Positions 1-5,858 of a DNA stretch of 7,491 bases are shown one piece after another (the stretch's first letter is position 1; every line of letters starts with the position of its first letter). Both the position numbers and the translations under genes were made by a program. Source of the DNA: JACNLN01 sp964626495 (lineage in GTDB: Bacteria; Fidelibacterota; Marinisomatia; Marinisomatales; CAZVFT01); assembly GCA_964626495.1 (NCBI GenBank), contig CAZVFT010000101.1, forward strand, positions 1 through 7,491, written 5' to 3'. The notes beneath the pieces are model-generated. The model was not told where the DNA came from. It saw nothing but the letters and a program-made list of their open reading frames with translations, and searched no databases.

Positions 1-1007
1 AATCCCTGTCCCAAATAACTTTCTCCACGTTTATCCTGAATAATCAATTCAAAATGGAGGTGAGCATTGTTCAGACTTCCAATGGACCCATCTCTGGTGC
101 CGCTATTACCTGATAAACCAATTTTTTCTCCCTGCACAACTGCCGTTCCCACCTGAATATGGTCATCAATCTGTGACAGGTGACCATAAACGGAGATAAC
201 CCGTTTGCCAGGGATCAGATTCATCCCATGATCGATGGTAACGCTTCTTCCAAGAGTAATGTGATTGTACACGTCGTGAGGAGTGCGACCAATCTTTCGT
301 GCCTTAATGAGGAATGATTCCCGCAACTCAGGTGATATCTCCTGATATCCGTGGGTTGCTTGAATAACAATGCCATCTGATACACTTCTAACTTCTGATC
401 CGTAACTGGCAGGGAAATCAATTCCACGGTGAATTCCACTTCGATAGGGTCGGGGTGCATTGGGGAGAAGGTTTGCCCGCTTGGGGAGTGACACTCCTGC
501 GCAAGGCAATAATAGATTAAGATTTTTTAATTCTTCAATAGTAATGTTAGCTCCATTCGGAGAAAGAGAGGTTAAGCTTTCACGTGCAGGATCCCCATAT
601 AAAAACATCAATTCGTCTGCTATTTTCTTTAATGTGAAAGAATCCTCACTGAATGTGAGGATGGTTGAGGTTTTGGTTGATGAGACTCCTGCCAGAGCAT
701 AGATATGTATCTGTTGACGGATAAGCTCCCGTTTCATTATTTCTGATAACTCAGCTCGCAGGGAATCGTCACTAATTTCTTCGAAGTAGTTAGAGTAGGG
801 TAATTGACCATAAAATGTAGTAAGGATACTATCGGTTCTCTCACCGGAGAGTTGGTTATTGTAAGGCAGATTGAAGGTAACTGTTTTTAGATCATTTGAA
901 ATGTGATAGGTGGGTGGTTCGGGATAGGTTGGATGTAATAGATATGCACATCCTGACATTAACAAGGTCAAATTGATAATATAGAAAATCCAATTTTTAA
1001 GAATCAT
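1..1007 (-). CDS. M23 (LytM-type) peptidoglycan metalloendopeptidase, lipoprotein; C-terminus cut by window edge
   Basis: Open on the minus strand from an ATG at 1007 to the window edge: 335 complete codons, no stop. The N-terminus is a lipoprotein signal peptide: Lys4, hydrophobic residues 6-17, then M-S-G-C with the lipidated Cys at 20. Residues about 21-185 match no domain I recognise. The M23 domain follows, with zinc ligands H193 and D197 (HRGIDF), the catalytic-type H276 in YGHL, and H316/H318 in AHLHFEL. The full LytM set is therefore present and the enzyme should be active, cleaving peptide cross-links of peptidoglycan from a membrane anchor. HRGID to HLH spans about 123 residues, longer than usual, because of extra sequence around residues 221-250. 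The start lies 7 nt after the stop of the upstream AroQ-like gene, so the two are probably co-transcribed; no Shine-Dalgarno is visible. Probably only a short C-terminal stretch is missing. The family call is firm; the exact substrate is not. Confidence 0.93.
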   Translation of the reverse strand, partial: MILKNWIFYIINLTLLMSGCAYLLHPTYPEPPTYHISNDLKTVTFNLPYNNQLSGERTDSILTTFYGQLPYSNYFEEISDDSLRAELSEIMKRELIRQQIHIYALAGVSSTKTSTILTFSEDSFTLKKIADELMFLYGDPARESLTSLSPNGANITIEELKNLNLLLPCAGVSLPKRANLLPNAPRPYRSGIHRGIDFPASYGSEVRSVSDGIVIQATHGYQEISPELRESFLIKARKIGRTPHDVYNHITLGRSVTIDHGMNLIPGKRVISVYGHLSQIDDHIQVGTAVVQGEKIGLSGNSGTRDGSIGSLNNAHLHFELIIQDKRGESYLGQG

Positions 1008-1014
1008 TTGAGTG

Positions 1015-1458
1015 TTAATGAGATGATAGATGGGAATAAAGTTCAGAAAGCGCTGAAGTATACGCATTTATGGGAGGATCTATTTTTGAAAATAGTGATA
1101 CTTCAGAAAAAATTGAAGATTGTGAAAACTTATCCGTGTCAAAATCGGGATTAAAAAACACCTCCACCATTGGAATCTGTACCAATTTGAGTGTATCCAG
1201 GAGATCATAATTTGAAACAGCCCATGGACCAGGAGAAAAAATTAATCCATCTGCCCAGTTGCGGTTTCGCTGAAGAAAGGTAATGGCTTTTCCTGCAAAG
1301 TGCGTTTGTAATGTTTTTAGTGTAATGTCCAGATCCAGCTTATGGGCTGTATTTTTTAGCGCCCTGTCAATTTTATCAAGGGTAACTTGCTCCCCGACTT
1401 GTGAGGAACGCACGCCAATGAGGTTTAAATTAGGTCCGTGTAAAACAAGTATGTTCAT
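1015..1458 (-). CDS. AroQ-fold (type II 3-dehydroquinate dehydratase-like) protein lacking catalytic residues
   Basis: 147 residues, the usual AroQ length, with the signature start LVLHGPNLNLIG (residues 4-15) and SPGPW and IPMVEV segments where AroQ has NPGA and IPVVEVH. Compared from memory with canonical AroQ, the key segments align without gaps. Retained are the GPNLN loop, R17 and E99. Changed are the catalytic Tyr of the YG loop (now Gly22; no Tyr in this loop), the Asn of NPG (Ser75), the following conserved His (Val81), the substrate-binding His of EVH (Phe101), and the two Arg of the HAR..FR motif (Thr108, Ser112). An enzyme with these losses should not dehydrate 3-dehydroquinate, so I give no aroQ symbol. 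It could be a structural or ligand-binding descendant, or a decaying copy, although the frame is intact. The ATG at 1458 gives the full canonical N-terminus; no Shine-Dalgarno is visible. It is first in a pair with the M23 lipoprotein. Confidence 0.85.
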   Translation of the reverse strand: MNILVLHGPNLNLIGVRSSQVGEQVTLDKIDRALKNTAHKLDLDITLKTLQTHFAGKAITFLQRNRNWADGLIFSPGPWAVSNYDLLDTLKLVQIPMVEVFFNPDFDTDKFSQSSIFSEVSLFSKIDPPINAYTSALSELYSHLSSH

Positions 1459-1544
1459 TTGAAAGTCTAATTTGTATTGTTAGCAATTGATATAAAATTT
1501 AAATTTTTATTACGTAAATTAACAGTATTAGAATAGAGAAAGAG
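1459..1544. promoter_or_regulatory. AT-rich divergent upstream region; weak promoter candidate for the minus-strand pair
   Basis: This stretch precedes the AroQ-like gene on the minus strand and is strongly AT-rich. Read on the minus strand, TTTACG (1518-1513) followed 17 nt later by TTATAT (1495-1490) resembles a sigma-70 -35/-10 pair, about 30 nt before the ATG at 1458. Such matches are easy to find in AT-rich DNA, so this is only a candidate. No convincing promoter for the plus-strand menA-type gene was found here. Confidence 0.25.
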
Positions 1545-1733
1545 TAACCCCTCAGTTATAGGGACGAATGCAGACAAAGATTCAAGTTTCAAGGTACAAG
1601 TTTCAAGGGAAAATATCCCAATTTCAGATCAGTCAAAAGCCTGACAGGAGGGGTAGGCGTCATTTTTTACTTGTTACTTGATACTTGTTACTTGATACTT
1701 TTAAGTTGAAATACCCCCGTCACTGAGGTATTA
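1545..1733. repeat. Palindromic intergenic element with inverted CAAGTNN heptad arrays
   Basis: The ends are imperfect inverted repeats: the left end at 1545-1563 and the reverse complement of 1714-1733 agree at about 14 of 19 positions, including an exact CCTCAGT (1550-1556) / ACTGAGG (1722-1728) core. Inside lie two heptad arrays in opposite orientation. The left array is CAAGTTT, CAAGGTA, CAAGTTT, CAAGGGA (1583-1610). The right array is ACTTGTT, ACTTGAT, ACTTGTT, ACTTGAT, then a degenerate ACTTTTA (1669-1703). The whole can fold into a long imperfect hairpin around a non-repetitive centre (1611-1668). It has no open frame of note and ends 17 nt before the menA-type start codon. It looks like a MITE-like or REP-like dispersed element; copy number cannot be seen from here. 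Confidence 0.6.
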
Positions 1734-1750
1734 CGAGAAAGGAAGTAACA

Positions 1751-3259
1751 ATGACTGATAACCTTAACCAAAGAATTATGGACATATTGAACACATCGAA
1801 TGTTCTGACACTCGGGACTTCTGTAGGGGGGAACTCATCGGCAGCTAGTGTCTTTTTCGCAAATGATGGATTTGATATTTATTTCTTTACCTTTAATAAC
1901 TCTCGGAAAGCAGAACAAATTAGGGTAAATCCAAAAGTACAGTGTGTAGTTCGCCCTGATGGGCAGGAGGATATCAAGGAACTTCAGATAGAAGGATTTG
2001 CCAGACTGGTGAAGGATCGGGATGAAATCGAAAAAGCTTACAATATGATATCGAATGTGACTGATGCTTTTAAAAAGTATATGGATGATGAATTCCTGGA
2101 AAAAAATAAAGTTGTAGGGTATTACAAAATAAACCCAACAGTGATCAAGTATGTGGACTTCCATGCCGAAAAACAGTTTGAATGGCTGGAATTTCCTGAG
2201 AATCATGAATCCCTGCTTGGGGGGATGTTGAAGAATGCAGTAAGAAAATTTGGACTTTATGTCCGGGCGGTGAGGGTACCATTTTTTACGGCGACTCTTG
2301 CACCAGTAGTACTTGGAGCTGCAGTTGCATACTACAATTTTGGAACTTTCAACTGGTCCCTATTCTGGTGGACGCTCTTTGGTGCAATTCTTGCTCATGC
2401 TGGGACAAACGTCGCAAACGATTATTCAGATCACGTCACACGAAATGATGAAATGAATAAATTAGCTACGCCTTTCAGCGGCGGATCCCGCGTAATCCAG
2501 ACTGGATTAATGTCACCCGCCAAGGTCTTTATCCTGTCAACCGTCTGTTTTCTTGGTGCAATACTGATTGGTCTAAACCTGAACCTTAAACTCAACGGTG
2601 CCTACTTTGCTATGAGTCCTCTCCTCTGGATTGGAATAATAGGAGTTATCCTTGGCATCTTTTACACAGCGGCTCCCCTGAGATTAAGTTATTATGGATG
2701 GGGTGACTTGGCGGTGATGTTCGGATTCGGTCCTATTGTTGTCTTGGGAACACACTACGTCCAGAAGCAGGCGATAATGCCCACAACCCCCTGGCACGTC
2801 TGGCCAGTTCTTCTGGCATCACTTCCGGTTGCAATCCTTGTAGGACTAATTCTGTTCATCAACGGATTTCAGGATTTTAATGCTGATAGGGCAGCAGGGA
2901 AAAATACTTGGATTGTCCGCACGGCAGACGGGAGTTCCATTGCAGACTATCGAAAACCCTTTAGTATCTATAAAATTTCTCTGTATATCACTTTTGGATA
3001 TATTCTGATTTTGGGTGTAGTAGGGGCGATAAACTCATCTTATGCAACTCCCTGGGTGTTGATTGCCCTTTTACCATTCATCCTTGCGAGAAAATCTATC
3101 GGAATCGGTGAGAATTGGTTGAGAAGGTGGGGAGAACGGGATGTTGATCGTCAAAAATTGCCCTATGAGCTACTGCCAGTTAATGCCTCCACAATTGGGA
3201 CTCACCTTTCTGTTGGACTTCTGATGGCTTTCGGTTACTGGTTGGGATCTGCGTTTTAA
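1751..3259 (+). CDS. Fusion of PNPOx-like flavin split-barrel with MenA-type UbiA prenyltransferase
   Basis: 502 residues in two modules. Residues about 1-150 form a pyridoxamine-5'-phosphate-oxidase-like FMN-binding split barrel, shown by LGTSVGGNSSAASVFF (21-36), the SRKAEQIRVNP stretch (51-61) and LQIEGFARLV (78-87). Residues about 165-502 are a membrane prenyltransferase of the MenA branch of UbiA. Its first Asp-rich motif is NDYSDHVTRND (223-233, D224/D227/D233), followed by a Gly/Arg stretch SGGSRVIQTG, then YTAAPLRLSYYGWGD (305-319) and the second motif QDFNADRAAGKNT (374-386, D375/D379). Multiple hydrophobic helices fit an inner-membrane enzyme. MenA joins a polyprenyl chain to 1,4-dihydroxy-2-naphthoate. 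Ordinary MenA is about 300 residues and lacks the N-terminal barrel. The start ATG follows a good AAAGGA site (1738-1743). A methyltransferase for the next menaquinone step is immediately downstream. The fusion is continuous in one frame; the role of the barrel is unknown. Confidence 0.9.
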   Translation: MTDNLNQRIMDILNTSNVLTLGTSVGGNSSAASVFFANDGFDIYFFTFNNSRKAEQIRVNPKVQCVVRPDGQEDIKELQIEGFARLVKDRDEIEKAYNMISNVTDAFKKYMDDEFLEKNKVVGYYKINPTVIKYVDFHAEKQFEWLEFPENHESLLGGMLKNAVRKFGLYVRAVRVPFFTATLAPVVLGAAVAYYNFGTFNWSLFWWTLFGAILAHAGTNVANDYSDHVTRNDEMNKLATPFSGGSRVIQTGLMSPAKVFILSTVCFLGAILIGLNLNLKLNGAYFAMSPLLWIGIIGVILGIFYTAAPLRLSYYGWGDLAVMFGFGPIVVLGTHYVQKQAIMPTTPWHVWPVLLASLPVAILVGLILFINGFQDFNADRAAGKNTWIVRTADGSSIADYRKPFSIYKISLYITFGYILILGVVGAINSSYATPWVLIALLPFILARKSIGIGENWLRRWGERDVDRQKLPYELLPVNASTIGTHLSVGLLMAFGYWLGSAF

Positions 3260-3262
3260 CGG

Positions 3263-3282
3263 ATCAGTAAAAAGGTACTGAT
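3263..3282 (+). other. Short hairpin between the menA-type and ubiE genes
   Basis: ATCAGTA (3263-3269) and TACTGAT (3276-3282) are perfect 7-bp arms around a 6-nt loop, starting 3 nt after the menA-type stop codon. No T-run follows, so it is not a classical terminator. It may be an mRNA processing or stability element within a menA-ubiE transcript, or chance. Confidence 0.35.
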
Positions 3283-3312
3283 TAAACCGAAAAATGTTGT
3301 CGTAACTGAATA

Positions 3313-4059
3313 GTGACTCGATACAGACCAAACTCTGAAGAGTCTCATTATCGGGGCTCTTTTCATATACAAGAAAAACGGGATATGGCAAGAATGTTCC
3401 GCCAGGTCCACAGACGATATGATTTTTTTAATCACCTTTTCAGCCTTGGAAACGATATTCGTTGGCGAAGAAAGTCTTCCACACTACTGGAATTTGATTC
3501 CCGCGATCTGATTCTGGATGTGGGAGCTGGGACGGGAGATTTTTCAATTGCCGTCAGTCGCCAATCTAATGCTACAGTAATCGCTCTCGACTTAGTTCCA
3601 GAAATGGTGGAAAGATACCGGGTAAAAATGGATAAAAAAGGTTTGAAGAATTTTTCCGCTACCATTGCCGATGGCGAAACCCTTCCATTTGCAGATGAGG
3701 TGTTTGATGGGGTTATAGCGGGTTTTGTAGGACGAAATCTATTAAATCTCAAACAGGCACTACTGGAGATTCATCGCGTTATTAAAATTGGTGGTAAAGT
3801 TGGGTTTCTTGAGTTCTGCCGTACTCATAATCTTCTGGTAAAAACCCTCAACTGGTTATATTTTCGTACAGTTATTTCGCAAATGGGGAATCTGCTTCTC
3901 CCTAAAGATTTAAGAGCTTACACTTATCTTATTGATTCTATCGAGGGATTTTACTCAATAGAGGAGTTGAGGAAAATATTTACTGATGTGGGATTTCAGG
4001 ACATCCATTATCATCAGTTCAATATGGGGACTGTGACATTATTGGTCGGGAAAAAATAA
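3313..4059 (+). CDS. ubiE: Demethylmenaquinone/ubiquinone C-methyltransferase, UbiE/MenG family
   Basis: 248 residues, the family's usual length, class I SAM-dependent methyltransferase. Family markers are YDFFNHLFSLGNDIRWRR (36-53, the YDxxNxxxSxGxxxxWR signature), SAM-binding motif I LDVGAGTGDF (68-77), acidic D93 after strand 2, DGETLPFAD (120-128) and GRN (140-142) in the FVGRNLLN stretch. The enzyme methylates demethylmenaquinone to menaquinone. Next to a MenA-type gene and with no ubiquinone genes in view, the MenG role is the likelier one. The start is GTG at 3313. An ATG at 3385 (M25) is possible, but residues 11-28 resemble the N-terminal extension of E. coli UbiE, which favours GTG. 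No clear Shine-Dalgarno precedes either start. The gene lies 53 nt after the menA-type stop and is probably co-transcribed with it. Confidence 0.92.
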   Translation: MTRYRPNSEESHYRGSFHIQEKRDMARMFRQVHRRYDFFNHLFSLGNDIRWRRKSSTLLEFDSRDLILDVGAGTGDFSIAVSRQSNATVIALDLVPEMVERYRVKMDKKGLKNFSATIADGETLPFADEVFDGVIAGFVGRNLLNLKQALLEIHRVIKIGGKVGFLEFCRTHNLLVKTLNWLYFRTVISQMGNLLLPKDLRAYTYLIDSIEGFYSIEELRKIFTDVGFQDIHYHQFNMGTVTLLVGKK

Positions 4060-4112
4060 GTATGGAAGGAAAAATAGATAACGTAACGTAGTAAAAAATT
4101 GAGATTTAATGA

Positions 4113-4128
4113 CAGATGTTTTCATCTG
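4113..4128 (+). other. Small perfect hairpin downstream of ubiE
   Basis: CAGATG (4113-4118) and CATCTG (4123-4128) pair perfectly around a TTTT loop, 54 nt after the ubiE stop. A run of six T occurs only 14 nt later (4142-4147), so this is at best an atypical transcription end for the menA-ubiE unit. Confidence 0.3.
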
Positions 4129-4145
4129 AAAATACACTACCTTTT

Positions 4146-4221
4146 TTAACCGCAAAGTTCGCTAAGAATAATTAAATTTTCTTTGCAGCCTTGGCGTGAA
4201 CATCGCGTGCTTTGCGGTTAA
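4146..4221. repeat. Nested palindromic intergenic repeat (TTAACCGCAAAG type)
   Basis: An exact 12-bp inverted repeat, TTAACCGCAAAG (4146-4157) and CTTTGCGGTTAA (4210-4221), encloses a second, imperfect pair: GTTCGCTAAG (4157-4166) with CTTGGCGTGAAC (4190-4201). The centre is A/T-rich. Palindromes of the CCGCAAAG...CTTTGCGG kind are, from memory, common dispersed intergenic elements in environmental bacterial genomes. This copy lies wholly between ubiE and the DUF4920 gene. It would form a stable stem in RNA; whether it ends or protects the upstream transcript cannot be read here. Confidence 0.6.
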
Positions 4222-4260
4222 TCTTGGTCAAAAATAATTTAACATTTTAATCCTTTTTTG

Positions 4261-4276
4261 TCCCGACAGGTCGGGA
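4261..4276 (+). other. GC-rich hairpin in the leader of the DUF4920 gene
   Basis: TCCCGAC (4261-4267) and GTCGGGA (4270-4276) are perfect 7-bp arms about the two bases AG; in RNA the innermost pair would probably open to give a 4-nt CAGG loop. It stands out in otherwise AT-rich DNA, 48 nt before the start codon. A weak promoter candidate lies just upstream (TTGGTC at 4224-4229, TTTAAT at 4246-4251, spacing 16), which would place the hairpin at the 5' end of the message. No T-run follows on either strand, so it is not an intrinsic terminator. Confidence 0.4.
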
Positions 4277-4324
4277 TGAATGTTTCATTTGAAATCAACA
4301 ACAAATAAAAAGAAAGGGAAAAAA

Positions 4325-4804
4325 ATGAAACGGTTCAGTTCTATACTCTTGATTGCAGTAGTTCTGTTGATAGTCACAGGTTGCTCGAAACAGGAGAATA
4401 TTACATGGTCGTCCTTTGGTTCTCCTATTACATTAACGGATGTGACGACGGCAAAATCAATTCTGAATAATCCCGAAGAGTTTGCAGAAAAACAGGTGAA
4501 GTTGAAGGGGAAAGTTGCTGGAGTCTGCAAAGGGTCTGGATGCTGGTTGGAGCTGGATGATGGCTCTGGTCATACTATAATCACAAAAAGTCTGGATCAT
4601 TCTGTTGCAGTTCCAATAGATTGTGAGGGAAAATATGTAGAGGTTACGGGAAAGGTGATGATTATTTCAGTTGAAGAGACTGCTAAGATGGAACATAAAA
4701 CTGAACACCATGAACCTGGCGAGGAAGAGGAAGGTCATTCATGTCCAAAACCGACGATTATAGTTAGTATGGAAGGCGTAAAGCTGGGTGAATCCATAAA
4801 ATAA
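4325..4804 (+). CDS. DUF4920-family lipoprotein
   Basis: 159 residues from the ATG at 4325, preceded by AAAGGGA (Shine-Dalgarno-like). An in-frame ATG at 4280 would add 15 residues of charged sequence before the signal peptide and is rejected. Residues 1-20 are a lipoprotein signal: KR, hydrophobic 7-17, then V-T-G-C with the lipidated Cys20. The body matches DUF4920: FGSPITL (31-37), KQVKLKGKVAGVC (56-68), GSGCWLEL (70-77), a VP(x)nG turn around 96-102, EVTGKV (106-111) and a closing HSCPKPTIIVSMEGV (138-152). Function is unknown in the family; the fold is predicted to be a small beta barrel. Cys68, Cys73, Cys100 and Cys140, with an acidic His-rich stretch (H124, H128, H129, E133-E136, H138), suggest metal binding, which is inference. 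It should sit in the cell envelope. It stands alone between two spacers (265 and 135 nt), probably with its own promoter. Confidence 0.85.
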   Translation: MKRFSSILLIAVVLLIVTGCSKQENITWSSFGSPITLTDVTTAKSILNNPEEFAEKQVKLKGKVAGVCKGSGCWLELDDGSGHTIITKSLDHSVAVPIDCEGKYVEVTGKVMIISVEETAKMEHKTEHHEPGEEEEGHSCPKPTIIVSMEGVKLGESIK

Positions 4805-4910
4805 ATTTACCCTGAGTTTGGAACTGGGAACCAACCTGCCGGAAGCGATATGAATATCAGTAATCGTTTGAATAGATGTGGATTCCATCAGATCACCTCA
4901 CCTTTTCTGT

Positions 4911-4929
4911 CCATTTGTTAAACGAATGG
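4911..4929. promoter_or_regulatory. 19-bp dyad, candidate operator before the ABC operon
   Basis: CCATTTGTTAAACGAATGG has two 9-bp arms around one central base, with a single imperfect pair (T4916 against G4924). It ends 10 nt before the ABC ATPase start codon, where a repressor dimer or an mRNA structure could control the operon. The size and near-perfect symmetry fit binding sites of dimeric regulators such as the TetR or GntR families, but no regulator gene is in the window. The rest of the 135-nt spacer shows no clear promoter. Confidence 0.4.
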
Positions 4930-4939
4930 TACTATTTTT

Positions 4940-5848
4940 ATGACTGAATATGTCCTGAGTGTATCTAATCTGACTAAGTCATACGGTCATCGTAAAGCTG
5001 TGGATAATCTTTCCTTTGATGTTGGCGAGGGAGAGATATTCGGATTTCTTGGACCTAACGGTGCGGGGAAGAGCACAACCATTCGGATGATGCTCGCACT
5101 GGTAAAACCCGATAAGGGAGAGATTAATATTTTTGGACAGTCTGTCATCCCCTTTCGTAATAGGGTTCTTCATGGCGTGGGGGCTGTTATTGAAGAACCT
5201 TCATTTTATAAAAATCTTTCAGCAAGACGTAATCTCCAGATTCTGGCGGATTTGGAGGGTGTCTCAAGATCCAGAGTTGATGAAGTGCTGGAAATGGTGA
5301 GACTTTCTGATCGAGGGAATGATAAAATAAAAGCTTACTCTCACGGGATGAAACAGAGATTGGGTATAGCTCAAGCTCTATTGAGTAAGCCAAGGTTGTT
5401 GATTCTTGATGAACCGACGAGTGGTCTTGATCCTCGCGGTATGAAGGAGGTAAGAGATCTCATCAAATCGCTTGCATCAGAGGGAATCACCATTTTCCTC
5501 TCCTCACATCTTCTGCACGAAGTAGAACAAGTCTGCACCTCTATGGCTATCATTGATCTGGGGAAATTGATCATATCAGGGCAGGTAGATGATTTATTGA
5601 AAGAGACCGATTTGTTTGTTGCAGAAATTCATGTGACCCCTATCGAGAAGGCGCGAAAAATAGTAGATCAATTCGATTTTGTAAAAAATGTAAATGTGAT
5701 CGGGAATACGTTGAAGGTTGGAGTAACCACTCATCGGTTACCAGAAATAACCAAAGCTCTGGTAGAAAACGGCTTGGAAGTAACATCAGTTATTCCGCGG
5801 AGGTCTCTCGAGGACTATTTTCTATCACTGACCGAAGAAGTATTGTAG
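4940..5848 (+). CDS. ABC transporter ATP-binding protein (ABC-2 / BcrA-NatA type)
   Basis: 302 residues. One nucleotide-binding domain occupies about 5-220: Walker A GPNGAGKS (38-45), IEEP (84-87) at the Q-loop, signature YSHGMKQRLGIA (133-144), Walker B LLILDEP (153-159), D-loop SGLD (161-164) and H-loop His190. The Glu at the Q-loop and the EEPSFYKNLS wording are typical of bacitracin/gliding/copper-type ABC-2 exporters and are not a defect. Residues 220-302 form a C-terminal accessory domain often seen in this group. It should drive the permease that begins 10 nt downstream. No Shine-Dalgarno is visible before the ATG; a 19-bp dyad lies just upstream. The transported substrate cannot be told from the ATPase. 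Confidence 0.93.
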   Translation: MTEYVLSVSNLTKSYGHRKAVDNLSFDVGEGEIFGFLGPNGAGKSTTIRMMLALVKPDKGEINIFGQSVIPFRNRVLHGVGAVIEEPSFYKNLSARRNLQILADLEGVSRSRVDEVLEMVRLSDRGNDKIKAYSHGMKQRLGIAQALLSKPRLLILDEPTSGLDPRGMKEVRDLIKSLASEGITIFLSSHLLHEVEQVCTSMAIIDLGKLIISGQVDDLLKETDLFVAEIHVTPIEKARKIVDQFDFVKNVNVIGNTLKVGVTTHRLPEITKALVENGLEVTSVIPRRSLEDYFLSLTEEVL

Positions 5849-5858
5849 AGATTATAGT

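Noticed and set aside
460..702. Plus-strand open frame of 80 codons
   Set aside because: It lies antisense to the intact M23 lipoprotein gene, which has a signal peptide and catalytic motifs; no domain or ribosome site supports it.
1583..1703. CRISPR-like array from the CAAGTNN repeats
   Set aside because: The repeats are 7 bp, directly adjacent without spacers and inverted between the two halves; they form a palindrome, not a repeat-spacer array.
1835..2206. Minus-strand open frame of 123 codons
   Set aside because: It is antisense to the split-barrel domain of the menA-type fusion and has no recognisable protein features.
4261..4276. Rho-independent terminator
   Set aside because: The stem is GC-rich, but neither strand has a T-run directly after it.
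4280..4324. Longer start for the DUF4920 lipoprotein
   Set aside because: It would place 15 mostly polar or basic residues before a complete lipoprotein signal peptide; the ATG at 4325 has a good purine-rich ribosome site.
4846..4921. Small open frame starting at ATG 4849 (22 codons)
   Set aside because: It has no ribosome binding site, no recognisable pattern and lies in a spacer; length is within chance expectation.
5023..5225. Defective Q-loop in the ABC ATPase (Glu instead of Gln)
   Set aside because: The IEEP form is normal in the BcrA-type subfamily and all other ATPase motifs are intact.
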